DNA of 64,000 nucleotides from Catenulispora pinisilvae (lineage in GTDB: Bacteria > Actinomycetota > Actinomycetes > Streptomycetales > Catenulisporaceae), in the NCBI RefSeq assembly GCF_015356865.1, contig NZ_JAAFZA010000003.1, positions 62,001-126,000 of the forward strand, given 5' to 3'. The notes beneath the pieces were generated by a model that had not been told where the DNA came from, did not search any database, and saw nothing but the letters and a program-made list of their open reading frames with translations. Made by a program: the position numbers and the translations under genes. Below are positions 53,414-64,000 of this stretch, in pieces. The first letter of the stretch is position 1. Each line of letters opens with the position of its first letter.

Positions 53414-53920
53414 ATGCCGAACCGCAGGCCCAGGCCGGAGCGGGCCTACGAACCCAAGGAAATCGACGGCGTGGACCGTCGCATCCTCGCCGAGCTCCAG
53501 ATCGACGCCCGGCTGAGCCTGGCTGAGCTGGGCCGCAGGGTGAACCTGTCGGCTCCGGCCGTGGCCGACCGGATCCAGCGGCTCGAAGAGACCGGCGTCA
53601 TCACGGGCTACCACGCGGCGGTGGACCCGGGCGCCGTGGGGTTTCCGGTCACCGTGCTGGTGCGGATCAATCCGGCGGTTCGCGAGCTGCCGCGCATCGC
53701 CAAGCTCGCCGAGGAGACCCCGGAGATCGTGGAGTGCTACCGGATCACCGGCGACGACTGCCTCTACTTCATCGCGCACCTGCGCGCCGTCGAGCACCTT
53801 GAGCCGATCCTCGATCGCTTCGCCCCGTACGGCCGCACCACCACCTCGCTCGTCCACGCGGCCACGGTGCCGCGCCGGCCGCTGCCGCTGTGTCCGCCGG
53901 ATCAGCCCGACGCCGAGTGA
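53414..53920 (+). CDS. Lrp/AsnC family transcriptional regulator
   Basis: 168 residues. HTH: VDRRILAELQIDARLSLAEL, GRRVNLSAPAVADRIQRLEE. RAM ligand domain: GFPVTVLVRINPAVRELPRI, ETPEIVECYRITGDDCLYFI. The ribosome site is weak (GCGGA). A 17-residue polar leader precedes the HTH. It likely controls the divergent AKR. Confidence 0.9.
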   Translation: MPNRRPRPERAYEPKEIDGVDRRILAELQIDARLSLAELGRRVNLSAPAVADRIQRLEETGVITGYHAAVDPGAVGFPVTVLVRINPAVRELPRIAKLAEETPEIVECYRITGDDCLYFIAHLRAVEHLEPILDRFAPYGRTTTSLVHAATVPRRPLPLCPPDQPDAE

Positions 53921-53962
53921 CGACTGGTGACGCGCCCTGATCAGATCCTGATCACGCCCTGA

Positions 53963-54496
53963 TCAGGACCGCTGGTCGCGATGCCGCCCCATCACTACTG
54001 ACCCCATCACCACCGACCCGATCAGCGCCGTCCCGGGACCCGTCCGGCCGCCCGGCCCGGGTTCCGGATCCACGCCGTCGGCGGCCAGCGGCTCGCCGCA
54101 CCGGTCGCAGGCCACTGTCGGCGTCATCGCCTGACCGCACGCCTGGTGGCGAAGCGCCATCGGCGCGCCGTCGCCGCCGTCCAGCCAGCGGTCGCCCCAG
54201 GCCATCAGTGCCATCAGGACCGGGATCAGGTCCAGGCCCATCGGGGTGAGCCGGTACTCGTGCCGCAAGGGAGACTCCTGATACGCCACCTGTTCCAGTA
54301 GCCCGTCGTCGGCCAGCTGCGTGAGCCGCGCGGACAGCACCGCGCGTGCCACCCCCAGGTCGGCGCGCAGGTCCTCGAAGCGGGTGATCCCGCAGTACAC
54401 GTCGCGCAGGATCAGCGGTACCCAGGACGGGCCGACGACGTCCGCCGCGCGGGCGATCGAGCAGACGATCGCGGAGAAGTCGGTGGTGCGCGGCAC
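53963..54496 (-). CDS. HxlR family transcriptional regulator
   Basis: 177 residues from GTG 54496. Winged helix: CSIARAADVVGPSWVPLILR, GITRFEDLRADLGVARAVLS, RLTQLADDGLLEQVAYQESP. The C-terminal tail has a CxxCG pair (VACDRCGEPL) that may bind metal. It starts 3 bp after the NTF2-like gene, which it probably regulates together with itself; the palindrome at 54971 is the likely site. Confidence 0.9.
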   Translation of the reverse strand: MPRTTDFSAIVCSIARAADVVGPSWVPLILRDVYCGITRFEDLRADLGVARAVLSARLTQLADDGLLEQVAYQESPLRHEYRLTPMGLDLIPVLMALMAWGDRWLDGGDGAPMALRHQACGQAMTPTVACDRCGEPLAADGVDPEPGPGGRTGPGTALIGSVVMGSVVMGRHRDQRS

Positions 54497-54499
54497 GGC

Positions 54500-54949
54500 T
54501 CAGCCCACGATCGGCGCGGCCGCCGCCTCGGCGACGCCCGCTTCGGCCAGCCGGTGCAGGGCGCCGGCCAGCAGCTGGGTGTCCTCCAGGGAGTAGATCG
54601 CGACGATGCGTCCCCATCGGATGTCAAGGATCTGGAGCATCCGGTTGCGGTACGGCTCCCCGGCGACCTCGGCGGCGATGTCGACCACACTGATCACCCG
54701 GGTCCGCCACGGCCAGCCCTTGACCAGCACGTCACGCACCTCGAAACGGCCGCCGCCCATCAGGCGGTCCACCCGGGCGAACCACGTCTCGATCAGCGCG
54801 CGGCCGTGCCGGCGCCCGCCGAGCGCGTGATCGCCGACGAATTCGTACACCGCGTCCTCGGCGAGGCCCTTCGTGACGGCGGCGGTGTTCCCCGCACTGA
54901 GCGCTGCGAACGCCTTGCGGACCTGGTGGGCGACGACGGTTTTGTACAT
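54500..54949 (-). CDS. SnoaL/NTF2-like protein
   Basis: 149 residues from ATG 54949 (AGGAGG upstream). Cone-shaped NTF2 fold: VRKAFAALSAGNTAAVTKGL, DHALGGRRHGRALIETWFAR, MLQILDIRWGRIVAIYSLED. Members are isomerases, hydrolases or binding proteins for small hydrophobic molecules; the catalytic residues cannot be placed. Operon with the HxlR gene. Confidence 0.82.
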   Translation of the reverse strand: MYKTVVAHQVRKAFAALSAGNTAAVTKGLAEDAVYEFVGDHALGGRRHGRALIETWFARVDRLMGGGRFEVRDVLVKGWPWRTRVISVVDIAAEVAGEPYRNRMLQILDIRWGRIVAIYSLEDTQLLAGALHRLAEAGVAEAAAAPIVG

Positions 54950-54970
54950 GGGGCCCTCCTAGGCTGCCTA

Positions 54971-54987
54971 AGTCTGTTTAGCAGACT
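54971..54987. promoter_or_regulatory. AGTCTG-N5-CAGACT perfect inverted repeat (HxlR operator candidate)
   Basis: Located 21 bp before the NTF2-like start; arms perfect, centre TTTAG. Confidence 0.6.
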
Positions 54988-55200
54988 GTCAACGCTATCG
55001 TGCTGTCCGTTTCCCCGCATGTCCGGGTACCGCTTGTTCCCGAGCCGCCGACACGCCGCGCGTTTTCGTCCTCTTCATCACCTGCGACATGATTTGAAGA
55101 ATTTTTGGCAAACCCTTGGGTAGCCCTCTGATCCATTTCTTGCCAATGTCCATAGCCGGTACCAATTCCGCCACCTCCCTCGCCACCTCCAGGAGGAGAC

Positions 55201-56580
55201 ATGCATCGGGCATCATCAGGACTCGGCGACCGCCGGGCCTTCCGCGCCGGCGCCAGGATGGCCGCCGTCGGGACCGCGGTCGCGCTGTCCCTCGCGGTCG
55301 CCGTCGGCGCCCAGGCCGCGCCGGGCAGCGTCCCGCACCAGGTCCCCAGCCCCAAGCACCACCACTTCAGCGCCGAGGTGAACCGCATCGGCGCGGCCGC
55401 GACGATCCCGGACCGGGTGGCGCGCGTCGAGCAGGCGCTCCAGTCCTCCGGGCCCGGCCTACAGCAGGCCTATGACGTGGCCCCGCTGTACGCGAACCAC
55501 ATCGACGGCACGGGCCTGACGATCGCCACACTGGTGGCGTTCGGCGACAAGAGCGCCCAGAGCTATCTCGACCAGTACGACTCGGACAACGGCCTGCCGG
55601 CGGCGACCGTGCAGACCATCGCGCCGTCCGGCACGGTGCCGGCCTGCACCGATCCCGGTGTGAACACCAGCGACTGCCAGAGCTGGGGCGGCGAGACGGA
55701 CCTGGACATCTCGATGATCCACACCCTCGCGCCCGGGGCGAAGATCCTGATCATCGCGACCCCGGTCAGCGAGACCGAGGGCATCACCGGCTTCCCGGAG
55801 CTGCTGTCCGCGATGGACTACACGGTCTCCAACCACCTCGCCGACGTCATCTCGATGAGCATGGGCACCCCCGAGGACGACTTCGCCACCTCCGCCCAGC
55901 TGCACGACCTGGACAGCCACTTCAAGAACGCGACCGACAACGGCGTGACGGTCCTGGCCTCCACCGGCGACGACGGCGCCGACGGGGAGCAGTTGGACGG
56001 CACCACCCCGTGGGGCAAGCGCGTGGTCTCCTTCCCGGCCGACGAGTCCTACGTCACCGCGGTCGGCGGCACGGACCTCTACCTCGACGACAACGGCAAC
56101 CGCACGCAGCCCGACGACCTGTGGCCGGAATCCGGCGGCGGCGTCTCCCACGAGTTCGGGATCCCGGCCTGGCAGCAGAACACCGCCACCGCCACCGGCG
56201 CCACCGGCCGCTCCCTGCCGGACATCACGATGGAGGGCACCTCCGGCACCTCGGAGTCCTCCCCGCTGATGGCCGCCATCGTCGGCCTGGCCGACCAGTC
56301 CGCCGGCCACGACCTGGGCCTGATCAACCCCGCGCTGTACGCCATCGGCCCCAACGGCACCGGCTCCGGCGTCGTGGACGTGACCAGCGGCTGCAACTCC
56401 ACGGACACCGTGACCGGCTACTGCGCCGGCACCGGCTTCGACATCGCCTCCGGCTGGGGCACGATCGACGCGGCCGCGTTCGTGCCGGCGCTGGTCGCCG
56501 CCTCGGCCCCGAGCAGTAGTCTGCGCGTGGACGTCGGCGGCAAGGGGCCCGGGCACATCCGGGTGCTGGAGAAGCAGTGA
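55201..56580 (+). CDS. Secreted serine-carboxyl (sedolisin, S53-type) protease
   Basis: 459 residues from ATG 55201 (AGGAGGAG upstream). Sec signal VGTAVALSLAVAVGAQAA. The catalytic Glu165 and Asp169 lie in GGETDLDISM, the oxyanion Asp in ASTGDDGADG (about 257) and the nucleophile Ser351 in EGTSGTSESSPLMAAI. C-terminal DVTSGCNSTDTVTGYC and GFDIASGWGTID close the domain. The propeptide is only about 50 residues, whereas kumamolisin-type enzymes carry about 190. Acid-active extracellular peptidase inferred. Confidence 0.88.
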   Translation: MHRASSGLGDRRAFRAGARMAAVGTAVALSLAVAVGAQAAPGSVPHQVPSPKHHHFSAEVNRIGAAATIPDRVARVEQALQSSGPGLQQAYDVAPLYANHIDGTGLTIATLVAFGDKSAQSYLDQYDSDNGLPAATVQTIAPSGTVPACTDPGVNTSDCQSWGGETDLDISMIHTLAPGAKILIIATPVSETEGITGFPELLSAMDYTVSNHLADVISMSMGTPEDDFATSAQLHDLDSHFKNATDNGVTVLASTGDDGADGEQLDGTTPWGKRVVSFPADESYVTAVGGTDLYLDDNGNRTQPDDLWPESGGGVSHEFGIPAWQQNTATATGATGRSLPDITMEGTSGTSESSPLMAAIVGLADQSAGHDLGLINPALYAIGPNGTGSGVVDVTSGCNSTDTVTGYCAGTGFDIASGWGTIDAAAFVPALVAASAPSSSLRVDVGGKGPGHIRVLEKQ

Positions 56581-56660
56581 ACTGATGAAGTGGGCTGACG
56601 AAGTGAACTGATGAACCGGCTGATCCGCTGGAGCCGCTGCTCCGCTGAAGCGGTGGATCG

Positions 56661-56704
56661 CGCGACGGGTGCCCCGGGGCCGCGGCTCCGGGGCACCCGT
56701 CGCG
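56661..56704 (+). terminator. Strong terminator after the sedolisin gene
   Basis: A perfect 17-bp stem (CGCGACGGGTGCCCCGG and its complement) with a 10-nt loop. Confidence 0.85.
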
Positions 56705-56732
56705 TCGGCGGCGGCCGGTAGGGTCGGCCGGC

Positions 56733-57449
56733 ATGAGCGATTGGGCAGGTGTCCGTGAACGGGTCCTGGCACTGGCCGCCGCGCCGGACGGCGACGATGT
56801 CTTCGGCGCGGGAGGGCATGGATTCGAGCTGGAAGAACCGCTGACGGCCGCGGCGCTGGCCGAGGTCGAGTCCCTGCTCGGCGTCGAGCTGCCGCATGAC
56901 TACCGGACGTTCCTTCTGGAAGTCGGCGCCGGCGGAGCGGGACCGGCGTACGGCCTGTTCCCCCTCCAGCGCGTCGGCGAGGTCCCCAGCGCCTGGCGGT
57001 GGATCGGTGACGGCGGCGAAACGGCCGATCCCGCTGTGCTGGCCGAGCCGTTCCCCGGACCCGTCGACCCGACGGAGCTCGCGGCGCTAGTCGCCGACCA
57101 ACCCGACGACGAGGACTACCCCACCCCCGCCGACTTCGACCCCGCATACGAGGCCTGGGACGCGCGCCTGACCGCGCTGCTCTACGACCCCCACCACACC
57201 GCCGGCGCGATCTGCCTGTGCCACGAGGGCTGCGCCCTGCGCGTCTGGCTGGTCGTCACCGGCCCGGAGCGCGGCCACATGTGGTTCGACCCGCGCTGCG
57301 ATCTGGAGGATCTGCGGCCGCTGCGCGATGCGCGGGGCGAGCCCGTCAGCTTTGCGGACTGGTACCTCGGCTGGCTCGCCGAGGCCGAGTCCACGTGCGG
57401 TATGGCGATCACTCCGGAGGCGCGGCGGGCAGGTACTTGTCCAGGCTGA
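56733..57449 (+). CDS. SMI1/KNR4 (SUKH) family protein
   Basis: 238 residues from ATG 56733. SUKH core: TAAALAEVESLLGVELPHDY then RTFLLEVGAGGAGPAYGLFP, and FADWYLGWLAEAE at the end. In toxin loci SUKH proteins are immunity proteins; many solitary ones have unknown roles. No toxin gene is adjacent. The 3' end overlaps the convergent nuclease-like gene by 41 bp. Confidence 0.88.
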   Translation: MSDWAGVRERVLALAAAPDGDDVFGAGGHGFELEEPLTAAALAEVESLLGVELPHDYRTFLLEVGAGGAGPAYGLFPLQRVGEVPSAWRWIGDGGETADPAVLAEPFPGPVDPTELAALVADQPDDEDYPTPADFDPAYEAWDARLTALLYDPHHTAGAICLCHEGCALRVWLVVTGPERGHMWFDPRCDLEDLRPLRDARGEPVSFADWYLGWLAEAESTCGMAITPEARRAGTCPG

Positions 57450-58074
57450 TGCCGTTGTTCCAGTGGCTGAGCAGGTCGCGGTCGATGAGGACGACGTGCT
57501 GGCTGGCGGCGAGCTCGCGACTCTGCTTGGTGAAGCGCCAGGCGGTGGTGACGAACACCGGGAGGTCCGCGTTGTGGATGGGGCGCGCGGTGCCGAGGAA
57601 ACGTTGCAGATCCGGGCCGGGGACGGCGCTTCCCGGCTTGTAGCGCTTGCATTGGATGACGACTCGGCGGCCGTCAGGAGAATCCGCTATCACGTCGGCG
57701 CCGAGATCGCCGGCCCCACCGCGGGATTGGTGCACCGCGAAGCCGTCCCGATGGCATAGGCCGGCGATGAAGAGCTCGAACTCAGTACCCGACATCGCAT
57801 CGATGGCCACCAGGTTCTGATGCCGTGCTGCATGCTCCAGGTCGTCCAAGCGCTTCAGCTCGGCATGCCGCTCGGCCCGTCCGGCGCGCAGAACCGGCAT
57901 GAGCGCGGATGCGGGAGCCGCGAGCAGCATGCCGGCTGGAATAGCCGGCCACAGCGGACCCAGGCTGCCGCTGACCGCCTCGGCAAGTGCCACGGCCCCG
58001 CCGACGGCAACGGCGATGACCACGCGTCTGCTGATGGAGTCGACGCGCCGTGGGCGTATCGCTGGCGTGGCCAT
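57409..58074 (-). CDS. Membrane-anchored Mrr-like restriction endonuclease family protein
   Basis: 221 residues from ATG 58074 (GGGAGACC upstream). Two hydrophobic helices at 18-62 (VVIAVAVGGAVALAEAVSGS, WPAIPAGMLLAAPASALM), then a coiled linker and an Mrr_cat domain from about 90: GTEFELFIAGLCHRDGFAVH, GGAGDLGADVIADS (Asp127) and RRVVIQCKRYK (Gln141-x-Lys143). The PD-(D/E)xK set is intact. Membrane-linked Mrr proteins may cut foreign DNA at entry. Last gene of the minus-strand operon. Confidence 0.88.
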   Translation of the reverse strand: MATPAIRPRRVDSISRRVVIAVAVGGAVALAEAVSGSLGPLWPAIPAGMLLAAPASALMPVLRAGRAERHAELKRLDDLEHAARHQNLVAIDAMSGTEFELFIAGLCHRDGFAVHQSRGGAGDLGADVIADSPDGRRVVIQCKRYKPGSAVPGPDLQRFLGTARPIHNADLPVFVTTAWRFTKQSRELAASQHVVLIDRDLLSHWNNGISLDKYLPAAPPE

Positions 58075-58101
58075 GGTCTCCCCGATCCGGAAGGCGGCGT
58101 C

Positions 58102-59304
58102 TCACCCGACCGCCGCGACGAACTCCTCCATCGTGACCTGCCCGGCGTAGATCCCATAGAACATGCTGATCAGATCCGGGCGGCCTTCAGCCTTGCGGAG
58201 CACCGGCAGCAGGGCGGCGGAGTTGCCGCCCCTCGCGAACGTGAGGGTGGTCTCGAAGGCCGCGCCGCCGTCCCGCTCCCGGTCGGTGGAGTGGGCCGCT
58301 GTCGCCGCGTCCACGGCCCGCGGGCCTGCGGCGAGCGCCGCGGGCAGGCGGCCGGCCAGCGATTGCGCCTGAGCGAACGCGTCGCCGATGCCTTGTGCGG
58401 TGACCGGATCCTTCGCCGTCGCGGCGTCCCCGACGAGCACCCAGCCCGGCCCGGACGACTCGCGCACGTAGTTGCCCAGGTCGCCGGAGCCGGAGACGGG
58501 CCCGCAGCGGGCGGCGTCGGTGAGGTGTTCGGCGACAGCCGGGGCGCTCTTGGCGACCGCGGCGAGGAAGTGCCGGTCAATGTCCTGCTTCACTTCGGCG
58601 AAGCGTGCGTGCGGCCAGCCGACCAGGACGAGATGGTGCCCGTCGTGGGTGGGGTACGCCAGTACCGCCTGGCCGCCGCCGACGAAGATCTGCGTGCCCA
58701 CGTTCGGCAGGCCGTGCCAATAGCCGTAGAACTGGCAGCCGAAGGTGCCGGCGTCACGGATCGGCTTCGCCCCGACCTGACGGGCCACAGCCGAGTGTCG
58801 ACCGTCCGCGCCGATGATCAGCGCGGCCCGCTCCGTGAAGCCGCTGCGGCCGCTGCGTCCGCCGAAACCGGCGCCGACCGCTCGGCCGTCCTCCCGGATC
58901 AGCTGCTGGAACGAAACACCCTCCCGCAACTCGGCACCCGCCGCCACGGCCGCCTCGACCAGCAGTGCGTCGAGCACGCTCCGGCGCGGCGCCAGCGACG
59001 ACGCGATCCCGTCATAGGGATAAGGCGCCCCGCGCAGGACGAGGTCTTCGGCCGCCCGGAAGCTGATGGTGTCGATCGGCGGGCAGCCGCTGGCCAGCAA
59101 CGGATCCAGCAGGCCCCAGTCGCGCAGGCGTGCCACGCCGGTGGGGTGCAGCAGGTGCGTGGAGACCGTGTCGCTGGGGAACGCGGCGCGGTCCGTGAGC
59201 AGGACTCTGACACCCTGCCGCGCCAGCAGCAGGGCGGTGGCGGCGCCGGCACAACGGGCGCCGACGATGATGACGTCGTGCATGCTCAAGTCATACATGC
59301 TCAA
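58102..59304 (-). CDS. FAD-dependent oxidoreductase (geranylgeranyl-reductase-like)
   Basis: 400 residues from TTG 59304, preferred since GGAAG sits 8 bases upstream; ATG at 59298 or 59283 are alternatives created by a 15-bp tandem duplication (TTGAGCATG-TATGAC, then TTGAGCATG-CACGAC). FAD site: DVIIVGARCAGAATALLLAR; middle GADGRHSAVARQVGA; GWVLVGDAATAKDPVTAQGI. Tetracycline-hydroxylase/GGR superfamily; substrate unknown. It starts 4 bp after the stop of the 626-residue protein gene, so they are coupled. Confidence 0.85.
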   Translation of the reverse strand: MSMYDLSMHDVIIVGARCAGAATALLLARQGVRVLLTDRAAFPSDTVSTHLLHPTGVARLRDWGLLDPLLASGCPPIDTISFRAAEDLVLRGAPYPYDGIASSLAPRRSVLDALLVEAAVAAGAELREGVSFQQLIREDGRAVGAGFGGRSGRSGFTERAALIIGADGRHSAVARQVGAKPIRDAGTFGCQFYGYWHGLPNVGTQIFVGGGQAVLAYPTHDGHHLVLVGWPHARFAEVKQDIDRHFLAAVAKSAPAVAEHLTDAARCGPVSGSGDLGNYVRESSGPGWVLVGDAATAKDPVTAQGIGDAFAQAQSLAGRLPAALAAGPRAVDAATAAHSTDRERDGGAAFETTLTFARGGNSAALLPVLRKAEGRPDLISMFYGIYAGQVTMEEFVAAVG

Positions 59305-59308
59305 GTCG

Positions 59309-61189
59309 TCAGCTTCCCGTGAACACCTCGATGGCGCCGGCGGCGTCCTCCAACGTCATGGGTTGTAGCACGGCGGCGCTCGCCTCGGCCGCGGCCGCTA
59401 CGAACCGGCGTGCGGGCCAGTCGCTGGGAATGGGGCGATGGTCGCGCGCCGAGGTCAGTACCAGCCGCGCATCCGAGCTGTCCGGGTCTGGCGAGGCTTC
59501 AGTTTCGAGGGCGTTGGTCTGCTCGATGGCGTTGTGGATCCATCGCAGTGCTTGATCCCGGGCCGCCGGCTCGCTCCGCGGGTCCGCCTGGTCGAGGATC
59601 GGAAGTTGCGCCGCCATCGCGCCGGCCGCCTCCGGGGCGAGGGCCGCGAGCACGGCGATCGTGGCCAGTCGGGCGCCGCCGTCGCCGTGGCTCTCCGGGG
59701 AGAGGTCGAGTGCGGCGTGTTCGTCGGCGTGCCGGAGTAGCGCGGACGATAGCTGCGACGGCGAGGAGATGTATCCCTGCTGCCCGAGTTCCGGGTTGGC
59801 GTCGGTGCCGGTGAGGGGTGCGGCGATGGTGATGAGGCACAGGACTTCACGCAGCCGTTCGGGGCCCGGGTCGTCGTGTCCGAGGGCTGTTTCCAGGGCG
59901 CAATGCATGTCGTCGATCGCGTCGCCCTCGTAATCCTCGTCGCGGATCGCTCGCTGCGCGGCGATGAAGTTCCGTATCGGCGTCAGCAAGATGGGTGGGA
60001 GAGTCGGGTCTTCCAGTGCCGCGGCGATCACCGCGTCGCCCAGCATCACCAGTGCGGAGTGGACGACCTGGTGCAGGGTGTCGATGCTGCCGGTGAGGTC
60101 GTCGAGCAGTTCGGCGCCGACTGCGATGTCCAGTAGGTCGGGCCGGTGGATGGCGGCCCAGACCGCGGCGTGCGAGGTGGCGGCGGCCCACACCTCGCAG
60201 GTATCGGAGTCGATGTCCTCGTCGATACGGTCCGACTCCAGGTCGGTGATGACGGCCACGACCGGGTCGTCGGTCAGCTCGACCGCCAGCTCCCACGGGC
60301 TGCGCACGTCCTGCAAGCCCGCGCACATCGTGGCCAGCGCACCGAATCCGGCGTCCAGAAGTTGGCGCAGGAGTTCGCTCCGATGCGCTTCGCGGCGGTC
60401 GTGATTGTCGTCGTCGGCCGCGGGCGTCCAGCCCAGCTCGTGCGCCTCCACGAAGGACTGGAGGAGAAGCTGGCCGCGCATCTGGTCGTCGGCGAAGCCG
60501 TCGGTCGCGTCGTCCGCGGTCTGGCGCGCCCGCTGCACGAGGTCGTCGGCGAACTCGCGGCTCGCGCCCTCGGCGACGATGAGTGGCGCGTAGTCGTTGT
60601 CTTCGGCCTCGCGCCGGGCCGCCTGGATCAGCATGGCGCCCAATGCGGTGGTGATTTCCCGGTGCCAGGGATATTCGGCGGCGCCGAGTGCGACATCGCG
60701 AGCGGTGAACGACGGGTAGTTGACTCGCTTGCCGGGCTCCCAGACCGAGCGCACGGCGCCGGCCACGAGGTACTGGGCGGCCAGTTCCTGAAGCGGATCG
60801 CCCATCAGGACCGGCAACGGCCACGCCGGCCGGTCGTCAGCCCGGTCGTGATCCAGCGGAGGGAGCCAGTGCTCCTCGTCCCAACGATGATCCAGTTTGG
60901 CGACCTCGACTTGTTGCAGCCGGTATGCCAGCAGTTCAGGGCTCCACGTCGTCAGGTGCCGCCCCAACGACGCCAGTGCGGCCGCGGCCTCTTCGAAGTC
61001 CAGGCCGTCGCCGTCCAGGACCACCGTGATGACGGCACCGCCGGGGTAGCCGATGATGCGGTGGTCGAGCACCTTCCGTAACGATCTCCAGCCCTCGGTC
61101 ATCGCGGCGGCCAACGCGTCAACGAAGTGCTGCCGTCGCCCCAACTCCGGTTCCGGTCCGGTGATGGTGATCTGACCCAGGTATGGCAC
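59309..61189 (-). CDS. Large all-helical protein, function unknown
   Basis: 626 residues from GTG 61189 (GAGGGG six bases upstream); GTG 61210 would add 7 residues. N-terminal 100 residues mix strands and helices (YLGQITITGPEPELGRRQHF, GGAVITVVLDGDGLDFEEAA). The remainder is acidic and helical with HEAT-like pairs (LGAMLIQAARREAEDNDYAP, DDQMRGQLLLQSFVEAHELG, LHQVVHSALVMLGDAVIAAA). No signal, membrane helix or catalytic motif. Divergent from the kinase-WD40 gene (229-bp gap) and first in an operon with the FAD enzyme and Mrr-like nuclease. Confidence 0.75.
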   Translation of the reverse strand: MPYLGQITITGPEPELGRRQHFVDALAAAMTEGWRSLRKVLDHRIIGYPGGAVITVVLDGDGLDFEEAAAALASLGRHLTTWSPELLAYRLQQVEVAKLDHRWDEEHWLPPLDHDRADDRPAWPLPVLMGDPLQELAAQYLVAGAVRSVWEPGKRVNYPSFTARDVALGAAEYPWHREITTALGAMLIQAARREAEDNDYAPLIVAEGASREFADDLVQRARQTADDATDGFADDQMRGQLLLQSFVEAHELGWTPAADDDNHDRREAHRSELLRQLLDAGFGALATMCAGLQDVRSPWELAVELTDDPVVAVITDLESDRIDEDIDSDTCEVWAAATSHAAVWAAIHRPDLLDIAVGAELLDDLTGSIDTLHQVVHSALVMLGDAVIAAALEDPTLPPILLTPIRNFIAAQRAIRDEDYEGDAIDDMHCALETALGHDDPGPERLREVLCLITIAAPLTGTDANPELGQQGYISSPSQLSSALLRHADEHAALDLSPESHGDGGARLATIAVLAALAPEAAGAMAAQLPILDQADPRSEPAARDQALRWIHNAIEQTNALETEASPDPDSSDARLVLTSARDHRPIPSDWPARRFVAAAAEASAAVLQPMTLEDAAGAIEVFTGS

Positions 61190-61418
61190 GTCGTTCCCCT
61201 CATCGCTCACGCTGTAGGCGTATGACTACAGATCGTATCGATGTCGCCGTCGCGTCAGTAGGCGCCCCGGGGGAAATGGGACGATTGCCTTGAGCTAAGC
61301 CGATCACTCGGCATGCGGTCTTGAGCTTGAGCGGCCATCGTTGTCGTCCGCCGACAGAGCCGGATCAGTAGTCTGTCCGTTGTCGGCCGGAGTGGCTGGT
61401 GGCAAGGAGTGGGGGACG

Positions 61419-63587
<2,169 letters not shown>

Positions 63588-63695
63588 TGGCTTTCCTCAT
63601 GAGATGCTCAGCGACCCCCTCGCCGTCGCCGGCAACCTGGAAGCATCGCATCGGAAGCGCAGCCTGGCACCCAGATATATAAGGATACTGCGAAT

Positions 63696-64000
63696 ATGCT
63701 GATGCAAGACAAGGTCGTCCTGGTCGCCGGAGTCGGATCCGGCATGGGCCGCTCCATCGCGCTGGCCGGCGCGCGGGAGGGGGCCGACGTGGTGCTCGCC
63801 GCGCGTACCGCCGCGCAGCTCGACGCGGTGGCCAAGGAAGTCGCCGCGCTGGGGCGGCGGGCCCTGGCCGTACCGTGCGACCTGACCGACCCGGCCAGTG
63901 CTGAGCAGTTGGCGACGGCGGCCCAGGAGGAGTTCGGGCGCGTCGACGCGATGGTCTACAACGCCCTGGCGATGCCGCCCATCGAGGGCTTCGGCACGGT
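63696..64000 (+). CDS. Short-chain dehydrogenase/reductase, N-terminal part (runs off the window)
   Basis: 102 residues from ATG 63696 (AAGGA 10 bases upstream) to the window end. NAD(P) loop VVLVAGVGSGMGRSIALAGA with the shifted glycine pattern, then VVLAARTAAQLDAVAKEVAA and MVYNALAMPP in place of NNAG. Catalytic Ser-Tyr-Lys lie beyond the window. Located 108 bp after the kinase gene. Confidence 0.85.
   Translation, partial: MLMQDKVVLVAGVGSGMGRSIALAGAREGADVVLAARTAAQLDAVAKEVAALGRRALAVPCDLTDPASAEQLATAAQEEFGRVDAMVYNALAMPPIEGFGT

Noticed and set aside
56733-57449. SUKH protein as immunity gene of a polymorphic toxin
   Set aside because: No toxin with RHS, LXG or similar architecture nearby; kept only as SUKH family.

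Overview
This 64 kb window is chromosomal DNA from a very GC-rich actinobacterium. Markers of the phylum are two GAF-ANTAR proteins, an RbpA-like RNA-polymerase-binding protein, DUF5994 proteins, one-TM Ser/Thr kinases, a carbohydrate ABC transporter without its own ATPase, and frequent GTG/TTG starts. Genus cannot be fixed from sequence reading alone; a Streptomyces/Catenulispora-like soil actinomycete is a reasonable guess. No tRNA, rRNA or CRISPR array was seen.

Layout. 1-4.8 kb: start of an APC permease, two GAF-ANTAR proteins, a membrane Ser/Thr kinase and a small protein with a RHIM-like C-terminus. 5-16.1 kb: a carbohydrate-type locus with two tandem Tat-exported beta-propellers, a divergent DeoR/LacI hybrid regulator, a CUT1 binding protein with two permeases, a hydroxyacid dehydrogenase and a secreted lactonase-like propeller. 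16.2-25.3 kb: oleate hydratase, a GT4 glycosyltransferase with a structured leader, TetR/oxidoreductase pairs with visible operators, a broken MmyB-type regulator, an aldo/keto reductase, an SDR plus TetR, and a DUF1634 membrane protein. 25.3-34.3 kb: a degraded island with an IS630 transposase remnant, a WXG100-like/lipoprotein cassette, secreted proteins and a tyrosine recombinase missing an internal block. It appears to have separated DUF1634 from its usual partner TauE.

34.4-41.8 kb: TauE/SafE exporter and GntR regulator, a cobalamin riboswitch driving metE, a Tat phospholipase C-like enzyme and a YVTN propeller. 42-48.3 kb: DUF5994, then a second GT4 gene with the same structured leader, an (alpha/alpha)6-like glycoside enzyme, a carboxyethyl-ornithine-synthase-like dehydrogenase, a lone F1 ATPase alpha-subunit gene and a cold-shock protein with an attenuator-like leader. 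48.5-64 kb: RbpA paralogue, second DUF5994, aldo/keto reductases, several regulators, a sedolisin protease, a SUKH protein facing an operon with a membrane-anchored Mrr-like nuclease, a second Ser/Thr kinase carrying a WD40-type propeller, and the start of an SDR gene.

The strongest candidate for something undescribed is the pair of about 100-nt leaders before the two GT4 paralogues (18206-18305 and 42599-42700). They share identical core sequence and four helices; helices 1 and 4 show compensatory changes, and each leader begins just after an extended -10 promoter. Other signals are the mosaic codon usage of the lone atpA, the RHIM-like short protein, the island that split TauE/DUF1634, and repeated 9- and 12-bp tandem arrays inside and outside genes.
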